DNA of 64,000 nt, taken from contig NZ_JAOEFD010000001.1 of the NCBI RefSeq assembly GCF_025420485.1, forward strand, positions 62,001 through 126,000, read 5' to 3'. Below, in pieces: positions 48,010 to 56,687 of this stretch (position 1 is the first letter of the stretch; the number at the start of each line of letters is the position of its first letter). Under the pieces are notes generated by a model, which was not told where the DNA came from, searched no databases, and saw only the letters and a list, made by a program, of their open reading frames with translations. A program made the translations under genes and the position numbers. The DNA comes from Nesterenkonia marinintestina (GTDB lineage: Bacteria; Actinomycetota; Actinomycetes; Actinomycetales; Micrococcaceae).

Positions 48010-49215
48010 TCAGAGCTGGATGGCTCCGGTCTCCGGGGCGGCCGCGATCTCCTGGTAGGTGGCGTAGAGGATGGAGGCGTCCGGGATCTCCACGGTGGCC
48101 GGCTGGCCGACGCCGCTGAGCAGGACGAAGCGCAGTCGGTCTCCGCGGTTCTTCTTGTCCCGGCGGATGCCCTCCAGCAGCTGGTTCCAGCGATCGTCCC
48201 GGTAGGTGGTCGGCAGACCCAGCGAGGAGAGGATCCGGTGGTGGCGGTCGACCGTCGCGTCGTCGAGCCGGCCCATGCTGCGGGCCAGCTCCGCCGCGAA
48301 GACCATCCCCACCGACACGGCCGCACCGTGGCGCCACTGGTACCGCTCGGCGAGCTCCACGGCGTGGGCGAGGGTGTGGCCGTAGTTCAGCGCCTCCCGG
48401 TCCCCCGACTCCCCCGGGTCCCGACCGACGATCCGGGCCTTGACCGCAATCGCCCGTTCGATGAGCTCGCGCAGCCGCGGCGAATGCGGGTTCGAGGCCT
48501 GGTCGGGCGCCTCCTCGACGATCTCCAGGATCCTCTCGTCGGCGACGAACCCGCACTTGACGACCTCGGCCAGCCCGGTGACCAGTTCGTTGCGAGGCAG
48601 CGTCAGCAGCGTGTCCAGGTCGGCCAGCACGCCGGCGGGCTGGTGGAAGGCTCCCACGAGGTTCTTCCCCTCGGCGGTGTTGATGCCGGTCTTGCCTCCC
48701 ACCGCGGCGTCGACCATGCCGAGCAGGGTCGTCGGCATGTGGACCACCCGGACTCCGCGCAGCCAGGTGGCGGCGACGAAGCCGGCCGCGTCGGTGACCG
48801 CTCCTCCGCCCACGGAGACGACGGCGTCGCTGCGGGTGAAGCTGTTCTGTCCGAGCACCTGCCAGCAGAAGGCGGCGACCTGGATGTGCTTGCCCTCTTC
48901 GGCGTCGGGGATCTCTGCGACCACCGCACGGTAGCCGGCGTTCTCCAGGTCCTCCCTCACCACATCTCCGGTGGCGCGCAGGGCGCGCGGATGGATGACG
49001 AGCACCCGTTCGGCGTGGGGGCCGACCATCTCCGGGAGGCGTGCGAGCAGTCCGTGGCCGACGAGCACGTCGTAGCCGAGCTGCTCACCTCCCTGACCGG
49101 TGCCGGTGCCCACCGTGATGCGCGTCGGGCCGGTCTCCCCGGCCCGCTCAGGGGTCGCGCCGCCCGGGTGCGTCGGCTCCTGCGGTGTGGGGGCGGACTC
49201 GGGGTGGGTGCTCAT
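48010..49215 (-). CDS. aroB: 3-Dehydroquinate synthase
   Basis: AroB converts DAHP to 3-dehydroquinate using NAD and zinc. The 401-residue protein contains SVGGGAVTDAAGFVAATWLRG (in short SVGGGAVTD), GGKTGIN, EVVKCGF and the metal-binding LNYGHTLAHAVE and H in WRHGAAVS. ATG 49215 overlaps the aroK stop as ATGA; the longer frame above it is not coding. The first 30 residues are a Pro/Thr/Gly-rich tail. Confidence 0.96.
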   Translation of the reverse strand: MSTHPESAPTPQEPTHPGGATPERAGETGPTRITVGTGTGQGGEQLGYDVLVGHGLLARLPEMVGPHAERVLVIHPRALRATGDVVREDLENAGYRAVVAEIPDAEEGKHIQVAAFCWQVLGQNSFTRSDAVVSVGGGAVTDAAGFVAATWLRGVRVVHMPTTLLGMVDAAVGGKTGINTAEGKNLVGAFHQPAGVLADLDTLLTLPRNELVTGLAEVVKCGFVADERILEIVEEAPDQASNPHSPRLRELIERAIAVKARIVGRDPGESGDREALNYGHTLAHAVELAERYQWRHGAAVSVGMVFAAELARSMGRLDDATVDRHHRILSSLGLPTTYRDDRWNQLLEGIRRDKKNRGDRLRFVLLSGVGQPATVEIPDASILYATYQEIAAAPETGAIQL

Positions 49216-49841
49216 GGCTGAGAGGCTTCCTGATGGGGTCCGGATGTCGGCGGTCGGCGGACATGCGCCGTCAGCGCCTCCACGATGGTAACCGCTCTCT
49301 GACGGACCGGCGCATCCGCCGGCGGCAGGACGACGTCGGCCGCACCGCGGTAGAGCGGCTCCCGCTCCGCGTAGACCTCCGCCCACCGACGCATGGGGTC
49401 GTCACCGAGGACCGGGCGCGTGCTGGCGTCGCCGATCCGGCGGTGCGCCTGCTCCAGCGACATGTCCAGCAGCACGACCAGATGTCCGTGGAGGACCCGG
49501 CGGGTCGCCGGGGAGAGGATCGCCCCTCCGCCGAGGCTGATCACCGAGGGGCGCGGGGAGTCGAGGAGGTCGGCGACCACATGCTCCTCCTCACGCCGGA
49601 ACGTCTCCTCGCCGTGGGTCCTGAAGTAGTCCGGGATGGGACCGTGCCGGGCCACGAAGAACTGGTCGCTGTCGACGTGCGGGCGTCCCAGGCGGCGCGC
49701 CAGCGCGGCACCGACGGTCGACTTGCCCGAGCCCATGGGTCCGATCAGGACGATGTTGCGGGCCTCGATCCCGCGGAGCTCGACGCCGGGCGCCTCGGGC
49801 CCCGGGCTCGACTCCGAGGCTCCTCGGTCGTCATCCCCCAT
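49212..49841 (-). CDS. aroK: Shikimate kinase
   Basis: AroK phosphorylates shikimate. The 209-residue P-loop protein has IGPMGSGKSTVGAALA, DSDQFF for shikimate binding, FRREEEHV and SLGGGAI. ATG 49841 lies 5 bases after the aroC stop, with GTGAGG upstream. A 25-residue acidic N-terminal extension precedes the fold, so a later start cannot be excluded. It overlaps aroB by 4 bases. Confidence 0.95.
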   Translation of the reverse strand: MGDDDRGASESSPGPEAPGVELRGIEARNIVLIGPMGSGKSTVGAALARRLGRPHVDSDQFFVARHGPIPDYFRTHGEETFRREEEHVVADLLDSPRPSVISLGGGAILSPATRRVLHGHLVVLLDMSLEQAHRRIGDASTRPVLGDDPMRRWAEVYAEREPLYRGAADVVLPPADAPVRQRAVTIVEALTAHVRRPPTSGPHQEASQP

Positions 49842-49846
49842 CGGCC

Positions 49847-51100
49847 TCACCGAGGGCCGGCGTCGAAACCGGCCGGCGCCTGCAGCGGGTCGCCGTCGCC
49901 GCCGGAGGGACCCGAGGCTGAGCCGACGTCCGGCAGCGCCGCCCGGTAGGACGCCAGGTTGCGGCGGACCTCCTCGACGCTGTCGCCGCCGAACTTCTCC
50001 AGCACCGCATCGGCGAGGACGAGGGCGACCATGGCCTCGGCCACGACTCCGGCGGCGGGCACCGCGCAGACGTCCGATCGCTGATGGTGGGCGGTGGTCT
50101 GCTCCCCGGTGGCGGTGTCCACGGTGCGCAGCGCCCGGGGCACGGTGGCGATGGGCTTCATGGCCGCGCGCACGCGCAGTGTCGAGCCGATGCTCATGCC
50201 CCCTTCGATGCCTCCGGCCCTGTCGGTGGCGCGGCCCACGGCGTCGCCGTCGCGGACGATCTCGTCGTGGGCCTGCGATCCGGGACGGCGGGCGGTGCGG
50301 AAGCCGTCGCCGACCTCGACCCCCTTGATGGCCTGGATTCCCATGAGGGCACCTGCCAGACGGGCGTCCAGGCGGCGGTCCCAGTGGACGAAGGACCCGA
50401 GGCCCGGCGGGAGCCCGTCGACGACGACCTCCACGACGCCTCCGAGGGTCTCCCCCGCCTTGTGCGCCGCGTCCACGGCCTCGACCATCCGCTCCGAGGT
50501 CTCGGGGTCCGCGCAGCGCAGGGGATCGGCGTCGAGCCGCTCGATCTCCTCGGCGTGGGGGACGAGGGCCTCGTCGGGGACCTCCACCGTGCCGACGGCG
50601 ACGGTGTGCGAGACGGTCCCGATGCCGAGCGCGGACAGGAACGACTGCGCGGCGGTGCCCAGGGCCACGCGGGCCGCGGTCTCCCGGGCCGAGGCCCGCT
50701 CGAGCACCGGGCGCGCTTCGGCGAAGCCGTACTTCTGCATCCCGGTGAGGTCGGCGTGCCCCGGGCGCGGCCGGGTCAGCGGCGCACTGCGGGCCAGTCC
50801 CTCGAGCTCCTCGCGATCGACCGGATCCGGCGACATGACCTTCTCCCACTTGGGCCACTCGGTGTTGCCGATCTCCACGGCCACCGGGCCGCCCAGGGTC
50901 CGACCGTGCCGGACCCCGCCGATGAGGGTCACCTGGTCCTGCTCGAACTTCATCCGCGCGCCCCGGCCGTAGCCCAGGCGTCGGCGTGCGAGTCGGTCCT
51001 GCACGGCCCGGGTGGTCAGCTCCACTCCCGCGGGCAGTCCTTCCAGGATGCCGACCAGGCTGCGGCCGTGTGATTCTCCTGAGGTGAGCCAGCGCAACAT
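49847..51100 (-). CDS. aroC: Chorismate synthase
   Basis: AroC forms chorismate from EPSP with reduced FMN. The 417-residue protein begins [15 protein letters not shown], the canonical start, and has [29 protein letters not shown] and SVARE-type [13 protein letters not shown] blocks. ATG 51100 fits the family; ATG codons at 51109-51112 would add four residues. A CATGAT 7 bases upstream could be a -10 for a leaderless start, in the 54-base gap after aroE. Confidence 0.97.
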   Translation of the reverse strand: MLRWLTSGESHGRSLVGILEGLPAGVELTTRAVQDRLARRRLGYGRGARMKFEQDQVTLIGGVRHGRTLGGPVAVEIGNTEWPKWEKVMSPDPVDREELEGLARSAPLTRPRPGHADLTGMQKYGFAEARPVLERASARETAARVALGTAAQSFLSALGIGTVSHTVAVGTVEVPDEALVPHAEEIERLDADPLRCADPETSERMVEAVDAAHKAGETLGGVVEVVVDGLPPGLGSFVHWDRRLDARLAGALMGIQAIKGVEVGDGFRTARRPGSQAHDEIVRDGDAVGRATDRAGGIEGGMSIGSTLRVRAAMKPIATVPRALRTVDTATGEQTTAHHQRSDVCAVPAAGVVAEAMVALVLADAVLEKFGGDSVEEVRRNLASYRAALPDVGSASGPSGGDGDPLQAPAGFDAGPR

Positions 51101-51154
51101 GGCCACCATCATGCCACGCGGCGGGAGGCCCGTGCGCCCCGGCGGTGCGGGTCG

Positions 51155-52075
51155 TCAGACCGCGGGGAGGCCGACTGCGGTCCGCATCTGAGCCGCGGTG
51201 CGATCCTGCTCCTCGGCGGTCAGGGAGTCGAACGGACGGTCGGTGCCGGCGGTGAACAGACGCACCTGCTCCACCGCCTGGTGCAGCAGCATGTGCAGTC
51301 CGCACACGCTCGACCCCGCGCGGTCGCCCCACACCCGAGCCAGCGCCGAGGGCCACGGATCATAGGCGACGTCGAGCAGCGGAGGCATCGGAGCGTGCGC
51401 GGGGCCCGGGGCGGGGATGCGGTCCGCCACCGACGCCGCGGTCCCGTCGGCCGCTCCGGCGGGCAGTGCGGAGACCACCAGGTCAGGGGGGTCGGCGAGG
51501 AGGTCGTCGGCGAACGTGGACAGCTCGCGGATGCGCAGACTCAGCCCGAGCCGCTCCGCAGGACCGCCGAGCTCTTCGGCACGCGCCGGAGACCGCGCAT
51601 AGACCGCCGCGTCGGCGCATCCGAGGTCCCGGGCGGCCTCGAGGGCCGCCGCCGTCGTGGCCCCCGCACCCAGGACCGCCATGGACCGCGGTCTCTGCGG
51701 CGTCACCTCTCCGAGGGCGCCGACGATGCCGTCCACGTCGGTGTTCTCACCGTAGGCGGTCGACGGATCCGGGCGTCCCCCGACGTCGAAGACCACCGTG
51801 TTGAGGACCCCCAGGCGCCCGACCCGATCCGAGGCGGTGCCCGTCCGCCGGGCGAGCTCGCCCTTCAGGGGCATGGTCACAGAGAGTCCGAGCCAACGGT
51901 CCCCCGTCGCAGACAGCGATTCCAGGACGCGGTCCAGGTCACCCACGTCGGCCCGGATGCGCCGATAGTCCACCTCGAGGCCCAGACGCGCATAGGCCGC
52001 GCCGTGCAGGTCCGGGGACCTGGAGTGCCCGATGGGGCTGCCCAGCACCGCCGCCCGCATCAGCGGTGGGGTCAC
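51155..52075 (-). CDS. aroE: Shikimate dehydrogenase
   Basis: AroE reduces dehydroshikimate with NADPH. The 306-residue protein contains LGSPIGHSRSPDLH, VTMPLKGELA, GENTDVDGIVGAL and the nucleotide-binding LGAGATTAAAL (with Thr instead of the second common Gly-Gly). It overlaps the end of mltG by 4 bases and may be translationally coupled to it, as in other Micrococcales. Confidence 0.94.
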   Translation of the reverse strand: MTPPLMRAAVLGSPIGHSRSPDLHGAAYARLGLEVDYRRIRADVGDLDRVLESLSATGDRWLGLSVTMPLKGELARRTGTASDRVGRLGVLNTVVFDVGGRPDPSTAYGENTDVDGIVGALGEVTPQRPRSMAVLGAGATTAAALEAARDLGCADAAVYARSPARAEELGGPAERLGLSLRIRELSTFADDLLADPPDLVVSALPAGAADGTAASVADRIPAPGPAHAPMPPLLDVAYDPWPSALARVWGDRAGSSVCGLHMLLHQAVEQVRLFTAGTDRPFDSLTAEEQDRTAAQMRTAVGLPAV

Positions 52076-53589
52076 TGGTCTCCCTCGTCGTCCTCTTCGA
52101 TCTCTTCGACGTCCGGCACCTGATCGGCGGCTTCGCCCGTGCAGATGTCCGGGTTGTCCGCACAGTAGTCGCGGAACTCCTGCCAGTAGACCTGGTGCTC
52201 GGAATAGTCCTCGGCGAACTTGGTCTCACCGGTCTCGATGTTGACGGTCAGCCAGTAGTAGTAGTCGTTCTCCTCGGGGTCGGCCGCGGCGTCGATGGCC
52301 TCCGAGGCGGGAGCCTCGATCGGACCGGGCGGCAGGCCCTCGTGGACGTAGGTGTTGAACTCGTTGTCGGAGTCCTGGCGCTCCTCCTCGGTGAACTGCA
52401 GGCTCTGCTCACCCAGGCCGTAGATCACCGTGGCGTCGATCTGCAGCAGCCCGTCGGTCTCGTCGTTCTCCGGATTGAGGCGGTTCTCGATGATCCCGGC
52501 GACGGTGCGGTAGTCGTCCGGCAGGGCCTCCGCGGTCAGCAGCGAGGCGACGATGATCCGTTCGAACTGTTCGTCGGAGTCGGTGACGCCGTCGTCCTCG
52601 AGCCGCTCGAAGGTCCGGTCGACCATCTCCTGCAGCATCTCCTCGGGCTCGGCCTCGAGGTCGAACCGGTACTCGCCGGCGGCGAGGAAGCCTTCGAGGG
52701 TCAGGGCCTGCTCCGGCAGTCCGTAGTCCGTGGGGTCCTCGGCGGCGTCGCGGAGCTCGTCCTCCTCGATGCCGGTGGCCTCGGAGATGCTCTCCAGTGC
52801 CGCGTCGAGGCGGCTTCCGACGTTGATGGCCACGTAGTGCTGGGCGTCGCGGTCGGGGACGATCGCGGACAGCGCGTCCTCGGCCGGCATCTCCTCGCGC
52901 AGCTCGTACTCGCCCGACTGCAGGGTCCCCAGGTCCTCGGAGTCCTGGAGGGCGTCGATGAACGCCTCCGAGCTGGCGATGATCCCCTGGTCCTCCAGCC
53001 GCGCGGCCACCGCGTCCCAACCCTCACCGCCTTCGACGGTGAAGGTCACCGAGTCGCCGGCCTGGGTGTCGTAGTCCTCCGGGCCGCCGAACATGCCGCC
53101 GAAGAGCGACTCGACGACGACCAGGAGGATCACCAGCATCAGCGCGAGTCCTCCGAGCACCGCGGCCACGCCGAGGGTGCGGCGACGCCGACGCCGTCGG
53201 CGCTTGTGCAGGATGGCCCGCGAGGCACCACCCTCCATGGGGGTGACGGTCTGGTAGCCCCGCCCATAGGTGGACGAGCTGATCAGCAGCGCGGTGCCGT
53301 CCTCGTCGTGCTCGATGTACGCGCCCTCGACCAGGTCGTCCTCATAGAAGAGCTCGGAGTCACGACCGCGGTCCGGAGCCGCAGCAGCCTCAGCATGGTC
53401 GTCCGTCGGGGCGTCCGCGGTGGGAGCGGGATCCTCGTCCAGCATGTCGTGCACGCCGGCGGACTCCTCATGGGGTCTGCCGGGCTCGGATCCCACGTCC
53501 GGGTGAGAGGCAGGCTCGGACCAGGCGGCGTCTTCGTGCCGCCGGTCGCCGGAGCCGGGCTGCGGCTCCGGGTGCTTCTCATCGCTCAC
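52072..53589 (-). CDS. mltG: Endolytic murein transglycosylase MltG
   Basis: MltG cuts nascent peptidoglycan and sets glycan length. The 505-residue protein has a long acidic cytoplasmic N terminus (about 130 residues) ending in a run of Arg, one TM helix near 139-161, a LysM-like subdomain and the YceG catalytic domain (ASLLTAEALPDD, VAGIIENRLN, IDATVIYGLG, GLPPGPI). In the ASIVEKE-type motif the first acidic position is Thr here while the second Glu is kept. GTG 53589 has GAGGA upstream. A -10 TACAAT (53697..53692) gives it its own promoter. Confidence 0.92.
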   Translation of the reverse strand: MSDEKHPEPQPGSGDRRHEDAAWSEPASHPDVGSEPGRPHEESAGVHDMLDEDPAPTADAPTDDHAEAAAAPDRGRDSELFYEDDLVEGAYIEHDEDGTALLISSSTYGRGYQTVTPMEGGASRAILHKRRRRRRRRTLGVAAVLGGLALMLVILLVVVESLFGGMFGGPEDYDTQAGDSVTFTVEGGEGWDAVAARLEDQGIIASSEAFIDALQDSEDLGTLQSGEYELREEMPAEDALSAIVPDRDAQHYVAINVGSRLDAALESISEATGIEEDELRDAAEDPTDYGLPEQALTLEGFLAAGEYRFDLEAEPEEMLQEMVDRTFERLEDDGVTDSDEQFERIIVASLLTAEALPDDYRTVAGIIENRLNPENDETDGLLQIDATVIYGLGEQSLQFTEEERQDSDNEFNTYVHEGLPPGPIEAPASEAIDAAADPEENDYYYWLTVNIETGETKFAEDYSEHQVYWQEFRDYCADNPDICTGEAADQVPDVEEIEEDDEGDQ

Positions 53590-53730
53590 GCGGTTCCTCA
53601 CTGGTGTTCGACTGACGGGGTCGGCCCTCCGGTGCAGTCCACCGACGGCCCGCGACGTCCGTCCCGCATTCCCTCACCGGACGTCGCATTGATTGTAATC
53701 CATCCGTGATCCCGTATCTCGGAGATTCCA

Positions 53731-53749
53731 CGGCGGAGAGTCCCCGCCG
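53731..53749 (-). terminator. Hairpin after the DUF349 gene
   Basis: CGGCGG (53731-53736) and CCGCCG (53744-53749) form a 6-bp stem with a 7-base loop directly behind the stop codon of the DUF349 gene and upstream of the mltG promoter. Confidence 0.45.
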
Positions 53750-53750
53750 G

Positions 53751-55028
53751 TCAGGATCCCCGCGCGACGATGTCCCTCCAGGTCAGACGCGCATCGAGAT
53801 CCTCCTGGGCCTTCCGGCGGGTCGCCTCGTCGCCGGCCTCCGCGGCTCGGCGCACCTTCTCCTCGAGGGAGGCGACGGAGGCGTCGATCTGAGCGAGCAC
53901 GGAGTCCTGCCGGGCCTGGGTCTCCGGGTCCCCCCGGTGCCATCGCCGCTGCTCGGCCTCCCGGAAGGCGTCCTGGATCCGCGCGACCGCATCCTCGGTG
54001 CGACGCATCTCGCTGCGCGGCACCCTGCCCGCGGCGTCCCAGCGGTCCAGCAGGTCGTGGTAGCGCTCTCGGACCGCGTCGGGGTCGGTGAAGGGCATGA
54101 GGGCCTCGAACTCCGCCAGCAGCCCCTGTTTGACCTCGAGATTCCGGGCGTACTGACGATCGGTCTCGGCATTGGCGGCCTCGCGGGCCGCGAAGAACTC
54201 GTCCTGCGCGGCCCGGAACCGAGCCCACTGGGCGTCGTCCGTCCGACGGGACCCCCGCCCGGCGGCCTTCCAGTCCTCCATCAGGCGGTGGTAGGCCTTC
54301 GTCGTGGGACCGAAGTCGGTGCTGGTGCGCATCCCCTCGGCCTCCGCGATGAGGTGCTCCTTGGTCCGACGGACTTCAGCCTGCTCCTCGTCCCGTCGGC
54401 TGAAGAACGCACGACGACCCTTGTCGAAGGTCGTCCGGGCGGCGCGGAACCGCTTCCAGTACGGGTCCTCCTGCGCCTTGGTCAGCCGCGGAGGTCGCTT
54501 CTGCTCGGCCTTCCAGCGCTGGAAGAGCCCGTCCATCCGTGACTGGGACTCCTTCCAGTGGGTCTTGGCGGGGTCCTGGGCCGCGATCGCCTCGGCCTCC
54601 GCCACGATCTCCTCACGCCGGGCCAGATGTGCGTTCATGGCCTCTTCGGAGGCACGGCGCTCCTCTCCGCCCAGCTCAGCCACCGCTGCGCCGATCTCGG
54701 CGAGCACGGTGCGCACCGAGGCGACGTCGCCCACCCAGGCCTGCGCCTCGAGTTCGGACTCCAGGGCGTCGCGGCTCCGGCCCAGCGCCTCGGCCGAGTC
54801 GCTGCCGGCCCGGACCCGTGCCCGCAGCAGCAGCGCACGGTTCGCCAGTTCGTCGAACTTGCGGCTGAAGTACCGCAGGGTCTCGTCCTCGGAGGCTCCC
54901 GGGTACTGGCCGATGTAGGTCTGCTCCGCATCCCGGGCGTGGACGTGGCCCTCGGCGTCCACCGCGGCGGCCGCCCGCGCCTCGGCGAGTGTGGTCTCGT
55001 GATGGCCTGGTCTGACTGCGGCGCTCAT
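53751..55028 (-). CDS. DUF349 domain protein
   Basis: A 425-residue, almost entirely helical and charged protein with repeated DUF349 units, each with a W-K/R-x-F-R-x-A-x-x-x-F core (YWKRFRAARTTFDKGRRAFF, WARFRAAQDEFFAARE and further weaker copies; first shortened as YWKRFRAA). Such proteins occur beside hisS or relA in actinobacteria; the function is unknown, though nucleic-acid association has been suggested. ATG 55028 was chosen because TATGGT (55040..55035) lies exactly 6 bases upstream; a start at 55052 would lie inside a tandem repeat. Divergent from hisS. Confidence 0.88.
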   Translation of the reverse strand: MSAAVRPGHHETTLAEARAAAAVDAEGHVHARDAEQTYIGQYPGASEDETLRYFSRKFDELANRALLLRARVRAGSDSAEALGRSRDALESELEAQAWVGDVASVRTVLAEIGAAVAELGGEERRASEEAMNAHLARREEIVAEAEAIAAQDPAKTHWKESQSRMDGLFQRWKAEQKRPPRLTKAQEDPYWKRFRAARTTFDKGRRAFFSRRDEEQAEVRRTKEHLIAEAEGMRTSTDFGPTTKAYHRLMEDWKAAGRGSRRTDDAQWARFRAAQDEFFAAREAANAETDRQYARNLEVKQGLLAEFEALMPFTDPDAVRERYHDLLDRWDAAGRVPRSEMRRTEDAVARIQDAFREAEQRRWHRGDPETQARQDSVLAQIDASVASLEEKVRRAAEAGDEATRRKAQEDLDARLTWRDIVARGS

Positions 55029-55034
55029 GGAACC

Positions 55035-55073
55035 ACCATACCGACCCGACACCGACCCGACACCGACCCGACT
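55035..55073. repeat. 11-bp tandem repeat upstream of the DUF349 gene promoter
   Basis: Three copies of CCGACCCGACA (55041-55073; last base of the third differs) lie directly upstream of the -10-like TATGGT of the DUF349 gene. One repeat equals about one helical turn, so the copies face the same side of the DNA and would cover the -35 region. A -10-like TATGAT (55096-55101) for hisS lies 23 bases further on. Confidence 0.8.
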
Positions 55074-55202
55074 GCCGGGCGGGCCTGCGGATCGCTATGA
55101 TGGTCGGGTCCGTCGCACCGGGTGATCGCCCGCCGTCGGGCGCCGCGCACCGCGACGCGCACCCCCACGATCCGTCGACGACCGAGGAGTCTCCCCTCCC
55201 CC

Positions 55203-56549
55203 ATGGCACGCAAGAGCTCCCTCTCCGGCTTCACCGAATGGCTGCCCGAAGAGCGTCTGGTCGAGCTGCATGTGCTCGACACCCTGCGTGAGGTCTTCGA
55301 GCGACATGGATTCGCCTCCTTGGAGTCTCGGGCGGTGGAGACCGTCGACACCCTGCTGCAGAAGGGGGAGATCGACAAGGAGATCTACGCCGTCTCGCGG
55401 CTGCAGGAGGACGAGGCCGCGGCCGGGGAGGCCCGACTGGCCCTCCACTTCGATCTGACGGTGCCCTTCGCCCGCTACGTCACCGACAACGCCGGGCACC
55501 TCCACTTCCCCCTCCGCCGATACCAGATCCAGAAGGTCTGGCGCGGAGAGCGGCCCCAGGACGGACGGTACCGGGAGTTCACCCAGGCCGACGTCGACAT
55601 CGTGGGCGACGGCTCCCTGCCCTTCCGCGCCGACGTCGAGCTCGCCGTCGTGATGGCCACGGCACTGGAGGCCCTGTCCGTCGGTGACTTCCGGATGCGC
55701 ATCAACAACCGACGCCTCTCAGAGGGCTTCTATCGGCTCATCGGTCTGACCGACCCCGCCCCGGTGATGCGGGCGATCGACAAGCTGGAGAAGATCGGGG
55801 AGGAGAAGGTGGCTCAGGAGCTGCGTGAGCAGGCCGGAGCCGACGACGAGCAGGCCGGACTCGCCCTCGCCCTGGCCGGAATCCGCAGCGAGGGGCTGGG
55901 ATTCGTCGACCGGGCGCGTCAGCTCGCCGCCGGGATCGAGGGGGACTCCTCCCAGTTCGAGGAGGGGCTGGCGGAGCTCGCAGACGTCATCGCCGCACTC
56001 GAGCGCCGCGTGCCCGGTCGGGCCGTCGCCGACCTGTCCATCGCGCGGGGGCTCGACTACTACACCGGAACTGTCTACGAGACGGTGCTCGTCGGCCATG
56101 AGGACCTCGGATCGATCTGCTCGGGGGGCCGCTACGAGTCGCTGGCCTCCAAGGGGTCCCGGACCTTCCCCGGCGTCGGGCTCTCCGTGGGCGTCACCCG
56201 TCTGGTCTCGCGCCTGCTCAGCACCCAGGGCCTGCGGGCCGACCGCTCGGTGCCGTCGGCGGTCTACGTCGCGCTGCGGGACGAGGACTCCTGGGCCGAG
56301 GCCCAGGACGTCGCCGCCGCCCTGCGCGACCGCGGCATCGCAGCGGAGGTCGCGCTGTCGGCCGAGAAGTTCGGGAAGCAGATCCGCCACGCCGACCGAC
56401 GAGGCATCCCGTTCGTCTGGTTCACCGACGCCTCCGGCGCCCACGAGATCAAGGACATCCGATCCGGCGAGCAGGTCCCGGCCGACCCTCGGACCTGGGA
56501 GCCCCCGGCCGAGGACCGCTCGCCGCGGATCATCGCCGACCGTCCCTGA
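55203..56549 (+). CDS. hisS: Histidyl-tRNA synthetase
   Basis: HisRS charges tRNA-His. The 448-residue class II enzyme shows motif 2 (YQIQKVWRGERPQDGRYREF), the histidine loop ARGLDYYTGTVYE, and motif 3 in the GVGLSVGVTRL block, then the anticodon-binding domain. It is of the form in which the N terminus starts with MARKSSLSGF. ATG 55203 has a weak purine-rich site upstream. Its TGA stop is inside the first copy of a 15-bp tandem repeat. aspS follows 138 bases on. Confidence 0.96.
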   Translation: MARKSSLSGFTEWLPEERLVELHVLDTLREVFERHGFASLESRAVETVDTLLQKGEIDKEIYAVSRLQEDEAAAGEARLALHFDLTVPFARYVTDNAGHLHFPLRRYQIQKVWRGERPQDGRYREFTQADVDIVGDGSLPFRADVELAVVMATALEALSVGDFRMRINNRRLSEGFYRLIGLTDPAPVMRAIDKLEKIGEEKVAQELREQAGADDEQAGLALALAGIRSEGLGFVDRARQLAAGIEGDSSQFEEGLAELADVIAALERRVPGRAVADLSIARGLDYYTGTVYETVLVGHEDLGSICSGGRYESLASKGSRTFPGVGLSVGVTRLVSRLLSTQGLRADRSVPSAVYVALRDEDSWAEAQDVAAALRDRGIAAEVALSAEKFGKQIRHADRRGIPFVWFTDASGAHEIKDIRSGEQVPADPRTWEPPAEDRSPRIIADRP

Positions 56550-56624
56550 GACCACCGTCCCTGAGACCACCGTCCCTGAGACCACCGTCCCTGAGACCAC
56601 CGTCCCTGAGATCACCGCTGCTGA
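56538..56624 (+). repeat. 15-bp tandem repeat spanning the hisS stop codon
   Basis: A partial copy containing the hisS TGA (56547-56549) is followed by four perfect copies of GACCACCGTCCCTGA (56550-56609) and one degenerate copy (56610-56624). Because the unit is 15 bp, each copy repeats a TGA in the hisS frame. The array fills most of the hisS-aspS gap and ends before the aspS ribosome site. Confidence 0.95.
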
Positions 56625-56687
56625 GACCACCACCGAGACCACCCATGGAGCGCCCCGGCCGACGACCCGGGGCACAGGAAGGACATC

